Source: Litoreibacter sp. (GTDB lineage Bacteria > Pseudomonadota > Alphaproteobacteria > Rhodobacterales > Rhodobacteraceae). Taken from it: a DNA stretch of 40,656 nucleotides. Position 1 is the first letter of the stretch; each line of letters begins with the position of its first letter. Shown here one piece after another: positions 22,734 to 32,049 of the stretch. A program made the translations under genes and the position numbers. The stretch spans positions 1-40,656 of the forward strand of contig JAPORH010000017.1 in assembly GCA_026710325.1 (NCBI GenBank). The letters run 5' to 3'. A model generated the notes under the pieces. That model saw nothing but the letters and a program-made list of their open reading frames with translations. It made no database searches and had not been told where the DNA came from.

Positions 22734-25700
22734 CTATCCCGCCGCCTCTGCCAGTAGCTGCGCGTTGCCGCCTGCAGCGGTTGTATCTATGCAGACATGG
22801 CGCTCGGAGATGACATCGGCCGCGCTCGGTTGGCCCGTGATAAGGGGAAGGATAGGACCCTCGCGCAGCGCCAAGGCCTGCCTGATGGACCGGGTGGTGC
22901 CATCGTCGCCCCACCAGATCACGCCGCCAAAATTATCGCGTTTGGTCCAGTCATCGAGCGCTCCAACCACAGCCTGACCACCCGCAGCAACTATTGCCTT
23001 TTCCTGCGCTTCTTTATCAGGGCCCAGGCATAGGATCGGAGCACGGGGAGAGATGGAAAGGCGGTTGCTCTCCCCGGTTGGCCCCGGCAAGACATGATCA
23101 GTCAGCGCCGGCGAAGGTGCGTCTGCTTGCAGGAACTTCATCAGGTAGTGTGGACCACCCGCCTTGGGCCCCGTGCCCGACAACCCCTCCCCGCCAAAGG
23201 GTTGGGAGCCGACGATCGCGCCGATCTGGTTGCGGTTGACGTAGATATTTCCGGCATGAACCTGATCCACAACTTCTTGGACACGGTCATCAATGCGGCT
23301 GTGCAACCCGAAGGTCAGGCCGTAACCGGTGGCGTTGATATCAGCGATCACCTGCTGGTGCGTCTCAGCCCTGAAACTCGCGATGTGCAGCACGGGGCCG
23401 AAAATCTCCTCTTTCATTTCTTCGATATCATTCACGCGGATTAGGGTCGGCGTTGCGAAATTGCCCTTTGCATCGGGGGGCGTTTCAAACATCACGCGGC
23501 CCTCCGCGCGAGCGCGCTCAATGTGAATTGCGATCTTGTCCCGCGCAGGCGCGTCGATGATCGGGCCGATATCTGTTTCCATATCCCACGGATCACCCAC
23601 CCGCAGCTCGGCCATGGCGCCGGTCAGCATCTCTATCAGATCATCTGCGATGTCTTCCTGCACATAGAGGCATCTGAGCGCAGAACAGCGTTGGCCTGCG
23701 GACTGGAAGGCGGAGGCCACAATATCGCGAACGGCTTGTTCGGGAAGCGCCGTGCTGTCAACGATCATCGCATTGAGCCCGCCGGTCTCCGCAATCAGCG
23801 GCGCTTTGGCGTTGCCGTGGCGCGCAAGCGTGTCATGTATGCGTTTCGCAGTCGCTGTCGAGCCGGTGAAACACACGCCATCAATCCTGGGGCTCGCTGT
23901 CAGCGCAGCTCCAACCGCACCGCCGCCGGGCAGCAGTTGCAAGGCCGATTTCGGCACGCCAGCCTCATGCAGCAGCCGCGTGGCCAGCGCGGCAATCGCG
24001 GGGGTTTGTTCCGCCGGTTTGGCCAGAACCGCATTCCCGGTTGCGAGCGCTGCCGCGATCTGGCCTGTGAAAATGGCCAAAGGAAAGTTCCAGGGCGAAA
24101 TGCAAGTAAAGACGCCGCGCGCCCTGCCCTGCTGTTTTGGAGCCTCGTCAGCATAATAGCGCAAGAAATCCACCGCTTCGCGAAGTTCACCTATTGTATC
24201 GAGCGTCGTCTTCCCCGCCTCTTTGGCCAATATCGCAAAGATCTCACCATGATGCGCTTCATAGAGGTCCGCCGCTTTGCGCAAGACTGTTGCGCGTTGC
24301 TTCACGTTAGCATCCCACGGGGTGGCATCCGCCAACGCACCCTCGATTTCTTCCTCGGACGCTGGCGCGACTTTCAAGTCAGTCTGCGCGAATGGAGCTC
24401 GCGCCGCCTCAATTTCAGTCATATCCACCGGGTCGTTCCAATCCCATCCGCGCGAGTTCTCGCGCGCGCCGAAAACCCGCGACGGGTGGCAAACTGCGGG
24501 CAACGTTAGCCCGTCAATTTGATCGAACGGGTCGGCGGCCACGGTCTCGGCCGGAACCTCCTCATCCACGATCTGGTTCACGAAAGAGGAGTTTGCGCCA
24601 TTTTCCAGAAGTCTGCGCACCAAATAGGCCAGAAGATCGCGATGCGCGCCGACTGGGGCGTAGATACGGCAACGCGCGCCGCTGCCGTCCATGACAAGAT
24701 CGTGCAGCCGTTCGCCCATGCCGTGCAGGCGCTGGAACTCAAACGCGCTCATGTCATCAGCCATATGCAAGATAGCCGCGACCGTATGCGCGTTATGGGT
24801 GGCGAATTGTGGGTAGATGCGGTCAGTCATCCCAAGCAGCTTTCGCGCATTCGCGATGTAGCTGATATCTGTGGCTTGCTTATGCGTGAAGACAGGAAAT
24901 CCTGAGAGCCCCATGACTTGCGCGCGCTTGATCTCGGTATCCCAATAAGCGCCTTTGACGAGCCGGACCATGATCTTTCGGTCCAACTCTTCTGCCAGCT
25001 TGTAGAGCCAGTCGATCACATGGCCTGCGCGGAAGCCGTAAGCCTGAACGACGACCCCAAACCCGTCCCAGCCTGCGAGCCCTTCATCCCGAAGCGTCGC
25101 CTCAATCACGTCGAGCGACAGGTCCAGCCGGTCGGCCTCTTCCGCGTCGATGTTAAGCCCCACCCCGGCCTCGGCGGCTTGCCCGCAAAGTTCAAGCAGG
25201 CGCGGTTGCAACACCTCCATCACGCCGCGCTTTTGCGGTGTCTCATAGCGCGGATAGAGCGCGGAAAGCTTGACGGAGATCCCGGGATTTTCGCGGATAT
25301 CTGATTTATTGGTGCGGCGCGCGATGGCATTAATCGCATGGGTGTAGCTGTCAAAATAGGCGCGGGCGTCTACCTCAGTCTTCGCGGCCTCGCCCAGCAT
25401 GTCATAGCTATAACTGTACCCCTGCTCCTCCTGGGTGGTGCCGCGCTGCATTGCGCCCTCGATCGTCTCGCCCAGCACGAATTGGCGCCCCATCTCTTTC
25501 ATGGCGCGCGCAGTGGCGGCCCGGATCACAGGCTCCCCCAGCCGCTTGACCATGGAATGGATTTGCCCCGCGATCCCTGGGCTGTCCTCGGCCAAAACCT
25601 TGCCCGTTAGCATCAACCCCCATGTTGAGGCATTGACGAGGGAGGAAGCCGATTTGCCCAGATGCGTCCCCCAATCGGACGGCGCGATCTTGTCTTCGAT

Positions 25701-25988
25701 CAAGGCATCCATCGTCTCGGCATCAGGCACGCGCAACAAAGCTTCGGCCAAACACATGAGGGCGACGCCCTCATCCGTGTTGAGCCCGTATTCGGCGAGG
25801 AAGACTTCCATCAGGCCGGGTTTGGCCGAGCTGCGTATGTCGCGGACGAGTTGAGCGGCGTGGTTCGAGATGCTTTTTCGGTCTTCACTGGTGAGCCGAG
25901 ACGCTTGGATCAGGCGCGCGAGCGTAGCAGCCTCGTCAGGTGCGGTATTGGCTCGTATTTGGGACCGGTAGGAAACGAGATCGGACAT
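22734..25988 (-). CDS. putA: bifunctional proline dehydrogenase / glutamate semialdehyde dehydrogenase PutA
   Basis: The 1084-residue PutA oxidises proline to P5C (FAD-dependent, electrons to quinone) and then glutamate semialdehyde to glutamate (NAD-dependent). The proline dehydrogenase barrel spans about residues 90-450, with LVKGAYWDTEIKRAQ and GMGERLH visible. The aldehyde dehydrogenase module spans about 530-1000, with the substrate/NAD motif CFTGSTATAK, the Glu in ETGGLNAM and catalytic Cys in GQRCSALR. There is no N-terminal ribbon-helix-helix DNA-binding domain, so this is not the autorepressing E. coli-type protein. Regulation probably falls to the divergent Lrp-type gene. I chose the ATG at 25988 with AGG upstream. 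It completes an arginine-proline-glutamate route with the enzymes at 12-14 kb. Confidence 0.96.
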   Translation of the reverse strand: MSDLVSYRSQIRANTAPDEAATLARLIQASRLTSEDRKSISNHAAQLVRDIRSSAKPGLMEVFLAEYGLNTDEGVALMCLAEALLRVPDAETMDALIEDKIAPSDWGTHLGKSASSLVNASTWGLMLTGKVLAEDSPGIAGQIHSMVKRLGEPVIRAATARAMKEMGRQFVLGETIEGAMQRGTTQEEQGYSYSYDMLGEAAKTEVDARAYFDSYTHAINAIARRTNKSDIRENPGISVKLSALYPRYETPQKRGVMEVLQPRLLELCGQAAEAGVGLNIDAEEADRLDLSLDVIEATLRDEGLAGWDGFGVVVQAYGFRAGHVIDWLYKLAEELDRKIMVRLVKGAYWDTEIKRAQVMGLSGFPVFTHKQATDISYIANARKLLGMTDRIYPQFATHNAHTVAAILHMADDMSAFEFQRLHGMGERLHDLVMDGSGARCRIYAPVGAHRDLLAYLVRRLLENGANSSFVNQIVDEEVPAETVAADPFDQIDGLTLPAVCHPSRVFGARENSRGWDWNDPVDMTEIEAARAPFAQTDLKVAPASEEEIEGALADATPWDANVKQRATVLRKAADLYEAHHGEIFAILAKEAGKTTLDTIGELREAVDFLRYYADEAPKQQGRARGVFTCISPWNFPLAIFTGQIAAALATGNAVLAKPAEQTPAIAALATRLLHEAGVPKSALQLLPGGGAVGAALTASPRIDGVCFTGSTATAKRIHDTLARHGNAKAPLIAETGGLNAMIVDSTALPEQAVRDIVASAFQSAGQRCSALRCLYVQEDIADDLIEMLTGAMAELRVGDPWDMETDIGPIIDAPARDKIAIHIERARAEGRVMFETPPDAKGNFATPTLIRVNDIEEMKEEIFGPVLHIASFRAETHQQVIADINATGYGLTFGLHSRIDDRVQEVVDQVHAGNIYVNRNQIGAIVGSQPFGGEGLSGTGPKAGGPHYLMKFLQADAPSPALTDHVLPGPTGESNRLSISPRAPILCLGPDKEAQEKAIVAAGGQAVVGALDDWTKRDNFGGVIWWGDDGTTRSIRQALALREGPILPLITGQPSAADVISERHVCIDTTAAGGNAQLLAEAAG

Positions 25989-26041
25989 AGCGAATAACCT
26001 ATGCAAAGGGGTTTTGTTTGACTTTATCCGTTTCTCAGTTC

Positions 26042-26066
26042 TATTTTTCGCCAGTTTTCAAAAATA
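26042..26066. promoter_or_regulatory. inverted repeat in putA-putR promoter region
   Basis: TATTTTT (26042-26048) and AAAAATA (26060-26066) form a 7-bp inverted repeat in the AT-rich 113-bp gap between the two divergent genes. It is a plausible Lrp-type binding site, but AT-rich DNA makes chance matches likely. Confidence 0.3.
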
Positions 26067-26101
26067 TGCAGCCTAAATCTCCATAGAAAGGGCGCCAGGA
26101 A

Positions 26102-26563
26102 GTGAATTCAAAAGACAAACTGGACGACTATGATAGAGCCATTCTGCGGCTCATGTCTGCTGAAGGACGCATTTCCATCACTGAGCTGGCGGGACGGATC
26201 AACCTGTCCAACACGCCCACACAGGCGCGCGTGAAACGATTGGAAAAAGACGGGATCATTCGCGGATACAAGGCGCTGCTCGACCCCGTGCAATTGGGCC
26301 TCGACCATATCGCCTTTGTTGAAGTGAAGCTCGACGACACGCGAGAGGCCGCGCTGCGCGCCTTCAACGAGGCTGTGATGGCTGTTCCGGAGGTGGAAGA
26401 ATGCCATATGACTGCCTCCCAATTCGACTATTTGCTCAAAGTGCGCACCTCAGACATTCGTGCCTATAGGCGGGTTCTTGGTGAGCAAATCTCCGCGCTG
26501 CCGCATGTCTCGAACACCTCGACACATGTGGTGATGGAGGCGGTCAAAGAAGAGCTGCTTTAG
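26102..26563 (+). CDS. putR: Lrp/AsnC-family activator of proline catabolism (PutR-like)
   Basis: The 153-residue Lrp-type regulator has an N-terminal helix-turn-helix (LDDYDRAILRLMSAEGRISITELAGRINLSNTPTQARVKRL, about residues 6-46) and a C-terminal RAM domain. In alphaproteobacteria such as Rhodobacter capsulatus and Agrobacterium, an Lrp-type PutR encoded divergently from putA activates putA when proline is present. The same arrangement here supports that role. The GTG start at 26102 has GGA directly upstream and AAAGGG further back, so the start is slightly uncertain. Its stop shares the tetranucleotide TTAG with the convergent gene (26560-26563). Confidence 0.9.
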   Translation: MNSKDKLDDYDRAILRLMSAEGRISITELAGRINLSNTPTQARVKRLEKDGIIRGYKALLDPVQLGLDHIAFVEVKLDDTREAALRAFNEAVMAVPEVEECHMTASQFDYLLKVRTSDIRAYRRVLGEQISALPHVSNTSTHVVMEAVKEELL

Positions 26564-27135
26564 CCGTCAAAAACAAAAATCCAAATGAAGACAGGAAAGA
26601 GCTGCATTGCGCCCGCCGCAAGCAGCACCAAACGCGGCAACCAGGTTTTAAACCTCCGCCACAAGATGCCGAGGCAAATCACGCTCGCAAGCATTTCCAA
26701 CGGGCCGACAATTCCGCCATAGTGGTCCCGGTCCCAGTAACTGACAGGGCTAACAAACCTCCAATCCGTTACAGGCCAGAAATGCGCGCGAGCGTCGTCA
26801 TGGTGCAGCGGAAAATCAAGCGCCAGATGCAAGAGCCCGGCGCCCGCAAAAGCAATGAACGCTGGGCTGCGCAGCCAAAGCGCAAAACCGAGCGCCCCGC
26901 CCCAGACGAAGAAAGAATTGTCGACCGCAAAGATAGCCTGCCAGAGGTCGGAAAAATACAGGACATTGAAAACGATCTGTGCCTCGGTGCCTAGAACAAA
27001 CAAATGCCAGCCTGCCATCAGGTAAAGTGACAGATCCGGCGCTAAGGCACCGGCTAAGGCGGCTAGCGTCACGTTCAGTGCGCCCGGCCGCGCGAAAGCG
27101 GCAGCCCCAAAGATCAAATGGGCGGGTGTGTTCAT
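26560..27135 (-). CDS. membrane protein, DUF457/YdjM-like (putative metal-dependent hydrolase)
   Basis: The 191-residue integral membrane protein has about five hydrophobic segments. The N-terminus NTPAHLIFGAAAFARPG and the later LLHLALDFPLHHDDARAHFWP resemble the His/Asp pattern of the YdjM/DUF457 membrane-bound hydrolase family. Genes like this beside cobQ are sometimes labelled cobalamin biosynthesis proteins, but I see no sequence evidence for that. It is divergent from cobQ (58-bp gap) and convergent with putR, with overlapping stop codons. Function unknown. Confidence 0.65.
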   Translation of the reverse strand: MNTPAHLIFGAAAFARPGALNVTLAALAGALAPDLSLYLMAGWHLFVLGTEAQIVFNVLYFSDLWQAIFAVDNSFFVWGGALGFALWLRSPAFIAFAGAGLLHLALDFPLHHDDARAHFWPVTDWRFVSPVSYWDRDHYGGIVGPLEMLASVICLGILWRRFKTWLPRLVLLAAGAMQLFPVFIWIFVFDG

Positions 27136-27193
27136 AGGCTCTTTACTTCCCCCTCGCTTCGCGTCACCTCGAACTTAGCGGGAGGGATCCAAG

Positions 27194-28645
27194 ATGACCA
27201 AGGCAATCATGATCCAAGGGGCAGGCTCGAATGTGGGCAAGTCAATGGTTGTCGCAGGGTTGTGCCGGCATTTTACCCGCAAAGGGCTGCGTGTACGCCC
27301 GTTCAAGCCGCAAAACATGTCCAACAACGCAGCGGTCACGGCGGATGGCGGCGAAATTGGACGCGCGCAAGCTTTGCAAGCACTGTCCTGCGACGTGCCA
27401 CCGATGGTCGACATGAACCCGGTTTTACTCAAACCCGAAACCGACATTGGCGCGCAGGTCATTGTACAAGGAAAACGCTTCGCCACGCTCAAGGCGCGCG
27501 ACTATGCCAAAGCCAAGCCAGAGCTTTTGAGCCGTGCTGTGGAAAGTTACCACAGGCTCGCACAAGACGCCGATCTGATCATCATCGAAGGCGCCGGCAG
27601 CCCTGCAGAGATCAATCTTCGCGCGGGCGACATCGCGAATATGGGCTTTGCCGAAGCGGTCGACGCGCCTGTCATTCTGACCGGTGACATAGACCGGGGC
27701 GGCGTGATTGCGCAGCTCGTCGGCACCCATGCTGTGCTGCCTGAAGCGGATCGGAACCGGATTGTCGGCTTTATCGTCAACAAGTTTCGGGGCGATGTCT
27801 CGCTTTTTGACGGCGGGCGGGTCGAGATAGAAAGCCGGACCGGCTGGGCCGATATCGGCGTTTTGCCCTGGTTCGCAGATGCCTGGAAGCTGCCCGCTGA
27901 GGATATCATGGATATCTCTTCCAGTGCGGGGGATGGTTTCAAGGTCGCTGTGCCGCGCCTTTCGCGGATCGCGAATTTTGACGACCTAGACCCGCTGAGC
28001 CAAGAACCGGGCGTGACAGTTGAGATCATTGAGGCAGGGCGCCCCCTACCCGGCGACGCTGATTTGGTTCTGATCCCGGGTTCAAAATCCACGATCAGCG
28101 ATTTGCAGCATTTTCGCGCGCAGGGGTGGGATATTGACTTGCTGGCCCATGTAAGGCGCGGCGGGCATGTCTTAGGCGTTTGCGGTGGCTACCAAATGCT
28201 GGGCCGAAAAATCGCCGATCCTGAAGGCATCGAAGGCCCGCCGGGAGAGACAGAGGGGCTGGGTCTGCTGAATGTGGAAACCACTATGTCGCCGCAAAAA
28301 CGGTTGGCGCGCGTTGAGGGGTTTGATCTCGCGTCAGGCAGCCCCGTGACTGGGTATGAGATCCATATCGGCGAAACGCATGGGCCCGATTGCGCGCGCG
28401 CCTGGCTTGAGATGGAGGGCAAGCAGCAAGGCGCTGCAAGCGCTGATGGGCGCATCAAAGGCTGCTATATTCACGGGCTTTTCTCGGCCGACAGCTTCCG
28501 GGCGGCATATCTTCAAGGGCTTGGGGCAGTCTCAGAGATCAAGGACTACGCAACACAGGTCGACACGGTGCTCGACGCGCTCTCTGATCACATCGCATCG
28601 CATCTTGAGTGCGACACGCTCCTGAGCTTGGTCAAAGACACTTAG
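27194..28645 (+). CDS. cobQ: cobyric acid synthase
   Basis: The 483-residue glutamine-dependent amidotransferase amidates the b, d, e and g side chains of adenosylcobyrinic acid a,c-diamide in vitamin B12 synthesis. The N-terminal dethiobiotin-synthetase-like domain has the ATP motif QGAGSNVGKS (residues 5-14), RPFKPQNMSNN and GAGSPAEINLR. The C-terminal glutamine amidotransferase domain has the nucleophile Cys in GVCGGYQMLG and CYIHGLF with the active-site His. GGGAGGGA precedes the ATG at good distance. No other cob genes lie in the window. Its stop overlaps that of the convergent PopZ-like gene. Confidence 0.95.
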   Translation: MTKAIMIQGAGSNVGKSMVVAGLCRHFTRKGLRVRPFKPQNMSNNAAVTADGGEIGRAQALQALSCDVPPMVDMNPVLLKPETDIGAQVIVQGKRFATLKARDYAKAKPELLSRAVESYHRLAQDADLIIIEGAGSPAEINLRAGDIANMGFAEAVDAPVILTGDIDRGGVIAQLVGTHAVLPEADRNRIVGFIVNKFRGDVSLFDGGRVEIESRTGWADIGVLPWFADAWKLPAEDIMDISSSAGDGFKVAVPRLSRIANFDDLDPLSQEPGVTVEIIEAGRPLPGDADLVLIPGSKSTISDLQHFRAQGWDIDLLAHVRRGGHVLGVCGGYQMLGRKIADPEGIEGPPGETEGLGLLNVETTMSPQKRLARVEGFDLASGSPVTGYEIHIGETHGPDCARAWLEMEGKQQGAASADGRIKGCYIHGLFSADSFRAAYLQGLGAVSEIKDYATQVDTVLDALSDHIASHLECDTLLSLVKDT

Positions 28646-29910
28646 TCGAGCTCGCGCGCTGCCAAGGCGCGGTTGATCTCCTGACGCACAAGCTTGCGCA
28701 CATTGCGGGTGATCCGTTCGCCAAGTGCGCCGGTCAGCTCCTCGCGCACGATATCTGCGACGAGCTCGCGTAGCACATCCTCGTTGAGCAGGTCTTCATC
28801 GAACAAATCTGGTTCGTCCTCGAGCGGTTCGGCTTCAAGAATGTCTAGCTCTTCATCTGCAAGCTCTGCATCCAATTCGTGGGTCTCGACCTCTGTGTAG
28901 GTGATCTCCCGTCCCGAGCGAACAAAAGTCGCGATCCCTGCAACCTCCGCGTCGTCTTGCTCCCGTGAAAACGGCGCACTGCCCGCCGTGACGACCTCAT
29001 CCCAAGGTTCGGGTGCAGCCTCGGCGGCGGCAAGATGGGCATCAGAGTTGCGCGTACTCTGCCAGGTTTCCTCGTTAGCATCGTTTGAGGTCCGATCATC
29101 CGCGTCAAGATCGTCAAAATCCCAGTCGGTTTGAAAAGAAACATCTGATTTTGACGAACTCCATCCCGGGTCGATCATCGAGACTTGTGTTTCGTCCTCG
29201 ACCCCAGTGGGGTCTAAGTCTGTATCCGCGTGCAGGGCGGAGGCGGCTTCGGCCTCTGAATGCGGCTCTTGCTCAGTCAGAGGGGACAGAACCTCATCAG
29301 TTGTCGCGTCATCAAAGGAAAGATCAGCATCATCGGACGATGGCTCGATAAACGCCTCAGCGTCGTCCAAATCGCTTTCCTCTGGCGCAGCAGAGCTATC
29401 CCCATTTTGCCCTGGTTGATCGTTGGCCTTAGAAGCAGGTGTCAGGTGAAGTACCTCTGCACTCGCTGGCTTTACCGGCGCGACCGAAACATCATCAGGT
29501 GAGAAAGCGTTGGGGTCATCCGCGGCTTCGTCCTCGTAATACTCACTCACTGGGCTTGGCGCGATCCAGTGCAGGGACGCCGTCGGGTGTTCCTCGGGCT
29601 CAGTGGAGGCGGGTCCACTGGCATTTTCAATCGTTTCACTGACGGAGGCGCGCAAACTGTCCAGAGTGCTTTGCTCCACCTGATCTCCGGGCAGCACACG
29701 TTGCGCCGAGGTCAACAAGAGCGCCGTAGGCTTTGCGCCCGTCGCATCAGCTTTAGATACTGAGTCGCCTGAGGGTCCGCGATCTGTTTCCTCGGGTTTT
29801 TCAGCGCCAGTTTCGGCAGTATGCGCCGTATTTGACACCAAACGTTTGATCGAAGACAGCACGTCCTCGACATCTTCAGATTGCTCAGAATTGGCGACTC
29901 TGTCTGACAT
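28642..29910 (-). CDS. PopZ-like acidic pole-organising protein (candidate)
   Basis: The 422-residue protein has a short N-terminal helix (EDVEDVLSSIKRLVS, about residues 13-27) and a long, acidic, presumably disordered middle (about 30-370, rich in Asp, Glu, Ser, Ala and Pro). A helical C-terminus follows (EDVLRELVADIVREELTGAL then RNVRKLVRQEINRAL). This is the PopZ layout. The N-terminal helix resembles the MEEILASIRRIIS helix of Caulobacter PopZ, and the C-terminus resembles its EDVVREL oligomerisation region. The middle is far longer than in Caulobacter (177 residues in total). PopZ organises the cell pole and anchors the chromosome origin. The assignment rests on layout and two short matches from memory. 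GAGG precedes the ATG. Confidence 0.6.
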   Translation of the reverse strand: MSDRVANSEQSEDVEDVLSSIKRLVSNTAHTAETGAEKPEETDRGPSGDSVSKADATGAKPTALLLTSAQRVLPGDQVEQSTLDSLRASVSETIENASGPASTEPEEHPTASLHWIAPSPVSEYYEDEAADDPNAFSPDDVSVAPVKPASAEVLHLTPASKANDQPGQNGDSSAAPEESDLDDAEAFIEPSSDDADLSFDDATTDEVLSPLTEQEPHSEAEAASALHADTDLDPTGVEDETQVSMIDPGWSSSKSDVSFQTDWDFDDLDADDRTSNDANEETWQSTRNSDAHLAAAEAAPEPWDEVVTAGSAPFSREQDDAEVAGIATFVRSGREITYTEVETHELDAELADEELDILEAEPLEDEPDLFDEDLLNEDVLRELVADIVREELTGALGERITRNVRKLVRQEINRALAARELD

Positions 29911-29984
29911 CGCTCAGCCTCGTTAATTTTGTACAAACCGTAACGATTTGCTTGGGGGCTGACAACTAAAGGGTCAGATACTCG

Positions 29985-31376
29985 TTAATTTTCATACCGT
30001 TTTAAGATCCGATCCAGCTTGGCACCTTGCTTGGATCGTTTGATGGGCGCGGATTTTACGGCGTTGAAATACTCCGCCGGGTCATATTGCGCTACGGGCA
30101 AACCAAGGCCCGTGACCGTCAAATCGCCCATAGCAAAGAGAAGCTGATAGGCTGCGGAGAAGACCTGAGTTTCAAATACCACGCCATTGGTCCGCGCATT
30201 TAGCAGCGATTGTTCCGCATCAAGCACGTCAAGCGTGGTGCGCGCACCAAGCTTGGCTTCTTCGCGCACGCCTTCGAAGGCAACCTGTGCTGCACGGATT
30301 TGACGTTCGTTCGCCTCTAGTTGCGCGCGCGCGACTGCAAGCTGGGACCAGCTATCCGCCACGTTCTGGCGCGCGATGAGCACCGTTTGATTGAGATTTG
30401 CGCGTGACGCGTGCACCTGCGCCAAGGCACGTCGCTCCAGCGCACGAAGTTGGCCGCCCTGATAGAGAGGCACCGAAAGCTGCAACGCAACAGAGGAATT
30501 GTTATCCGTGCGCTCGTTGTGACCAACGCTGCCCGACAGGCTAAGCTGCGGCGAGGTTGCTTTTTGTGCGCGCGCCGCGTTTAGCTCGCTAGCTTTGACT
30601 TGATGCTGCGCCTGGTCAATGCTGGGCTGCATGCGAACAGCACGCGCGGTTGCGGCGTCCAGGCTGGCAGGTAGCTTGGGAAAGGACAGCCCGCCATTCA
30701 GCGTGCCTGAGCTGCGACCGACGGCTGCGCGATATTGCTCGCGCGCAATGGCGAGATTGCCAACAGCTTGCGCCAGTTGGCCACGTGCTTCAGCCAAGCG
30801 CGCCTCGGCTTGCGCGACATCCGTACGGGTGACCTCACCCACCTCAAAACGGTCACGCGCAGCGCGCAGCTCTTGCGTAATCAACCGCAGATTGCTCTCG
30901 CGCAGGTTGACCGTCCGCTGTTCTCTCAAGACGCCAAGATAGGCGTTGACCGCCGTGAGCAGGACGGATTGCTCCTGCGCCAGCAACTGCGCGCGGGTCG
31001 CCAGAACTGTCTCTTTTGCAGCTTCAACCGCAAGCTTGGTTGCGCCGCCATCGTAGATCAAAAGCTGCATCTGCAACTCCACCGACGAGGTCAAAGACCC
31101 GCCAGGGAAGTTGGACGCTTGGTCGGCTTGTGTGACGCGCCCAACAGCCGAAATCTGCGGCCGCAGCACCGACAAAGCCACGGCGACATCCTCGTCTGTC
31201 GCGCGCAACAAGGCACGGTTTTGTTCTAGAAGGTTTGAATTCTCATAGGCCGCCGCCAAAGCCTGGCGCAGGCTATCCGCGAAAGACGAAGTCGGCGCGA
31301 AGGCCAAAAAAGCGCCTAAAGCCAACGCAGTACTGCGCCGGCGCAGTTTTGAGTAACATATTACAAATCGTGTCAT
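29985..31376 (-). CDS. tolC: TolC-family outer membrane efflux protein
   Basis: The 463-residue protein has a signal peptide (about residues 1-33, ending SSFA-DS) and two TolC/OEP repeat halves rich in Ala, Gln and Leu helices. Typical segments are NSNLLEQNRALLRA, AYLGVLREQRTVNLRESNLRL, RFEVGEVTRTDVAQAEARLAEA and the second-half ALERRALAQVHASRANL and EEAKLGARTTLDVLDAEQSLLNAR. The protein would trimerise into an outer-membrane channel for type I secretion or drug efflux. It follows the PIMT-like gene by 19 bp and is probably co-transcribed. No inner-membrane transporter is adjacent, as is usual for a general TolC. Confidence 0.93.
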   Translation of the reverse strand: MTRFVICYSKLRRRSTALALGAFLAFAPTSSFADSLRQALAAAYENSNLLEQNRALLRATDEDVAVALSVLRPQISAVGRVTQADQASNFPGGSLTSSVELQMQLLIYDGGATKLAVEAAKETVLATRAQLLAQEQSVLLTAVNAYLGVLREQRTVNLRESNLRLITQELRAARDRFEVGEVTRTDVAQAEARLAEARGQLAQAVGNLAIAREQYRAAVGRSSGTLNGGLSFPKLPASLDAATARAVRMQPSIDQAQHQVKASELNAARAQKATSPQLSLSGSVGHNERTDNNSSVALQLSVPLYQGGQLRALERRALAQVHASRANLNQTVLIARQNVADSWSQLAVARAQLEANERQIRAAQVAFEGVREEAKLGARTTLDVLDAEQSLLNARTNGVVFETQVFSAAYQLLFAMGDLTVTGLGLPVAQYDPAEYFNAVKSAPIKRSKQGAKLDRILKRYEN

Positions 31377-31395
31377 CGGCCTCTCGCCTCATAAC

Positions 31396-32049
31396 CTATA
31401 ATGAAAAATCTTGTGCCGCCTCGAACCCTGGCAAAACAGGTGCGCTCGCGTTGAAGGCGCGTCGCCAAGTGACCTGGCCATCAACAAAGTAGCCTATACG
31501 GCACTCACCCAAAGCGCCTTCCATGAAAATTGCGGCGATGCGCCCGCCCTCTTTGAGCTGCGACAAAAGCGTTTCGGGCACGGCCTCTACGCCGCCTTCA
31601 ATCACGATAGCATCATAAGGACCGTGTTTGGCTGCGCCCGCGGTCAGCGCGCCTTCAAGAACCACAACATTGTCGGCCCCTTCTTCCAAAAGGCTGGCTT
31701 CCGCATCCTTGGCGAGCGCCGCATCTTCCTCAAGGGCTATGACGGCGTCGCACATGCGCGATAGAAGCGCCGCAGTGTAACCAAGCCCGGTCCCAATTGC
31801 CAAAACGACGTCGGAGTTTTGAAGCTCCATCACGTCCAGCATCTTAGCAAGACTGCGCGGCTCCAGGATCACGCGATTGGGGCTCAAAGCGATGTTTGCG
31901 TCAACGTAAGCTGTCTCTTTACGCCCACGAGGAACAAAGGCCTCTCGCCTTACGCTCAACATGGCGTCTATAATTGGAAATTTTGTAACGTCTGACGGCC
32001 GCACTTGGGTGTCGACCATCATCACGCGATTGGCAGAAAAATCAGTCAT
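31396..32049 (-). CDS. protein-L-isoaspartate O-methyltransferase family protein
   Basis: The 217-residue SAM-dependent methyltransferase is of the PIMT (Pcm) family, which repairs isoaspartyl residues in damaged proteins. Features are the REAFVPRG segment, the SAM motif AIGTGLGYTAALLS and DAIVIEGGVEAVPETLLSQLKEGGRIA as the post-motif strand. The N-terminus (ANRVMMVDTQVRPSDV) differs from E. coli Pcm and is typical of the alphaproteobacterial branch that sits next to tolC. In this branch the activity on isoaspartate has not been shown as far as I know. The gene starts at ATG 32049. Confidence 0.88.
   Translation of the reverse strand: MTDFSANRVMMVDTQVRPSDVTKFPIIDAMLSVRREAFVPRGRKETAYVDANIALSPNRVILEPRSLAKMLDVMELQNSDVVLAIGTGLGYTAALLSRMCDAVIALEEDAALAKDAEASLLEEGADNVVVLEGALTAGAAKHGPYDAIVIEGGVEAVPETLLSQLKEGGRIAAIFMEGALGECRIGYFVDGQVTWRRAFNASAPVLPGFEAAQDFSL

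Noticed and set aside
23523-24509. 328-codon plus-strand frame inside putA
   Set aside because: Arg/Gly-rich shadow of the aldehyde dehydrogenase module, with no domain and no operon context.
26560-27135. Labelling this membrane protein as a cobalamin biosynthesis enzyme
   Set aside because: Only adjacency to cobQ supports it. The sequence looks like a DUF457/YdjM-type membrane protein.
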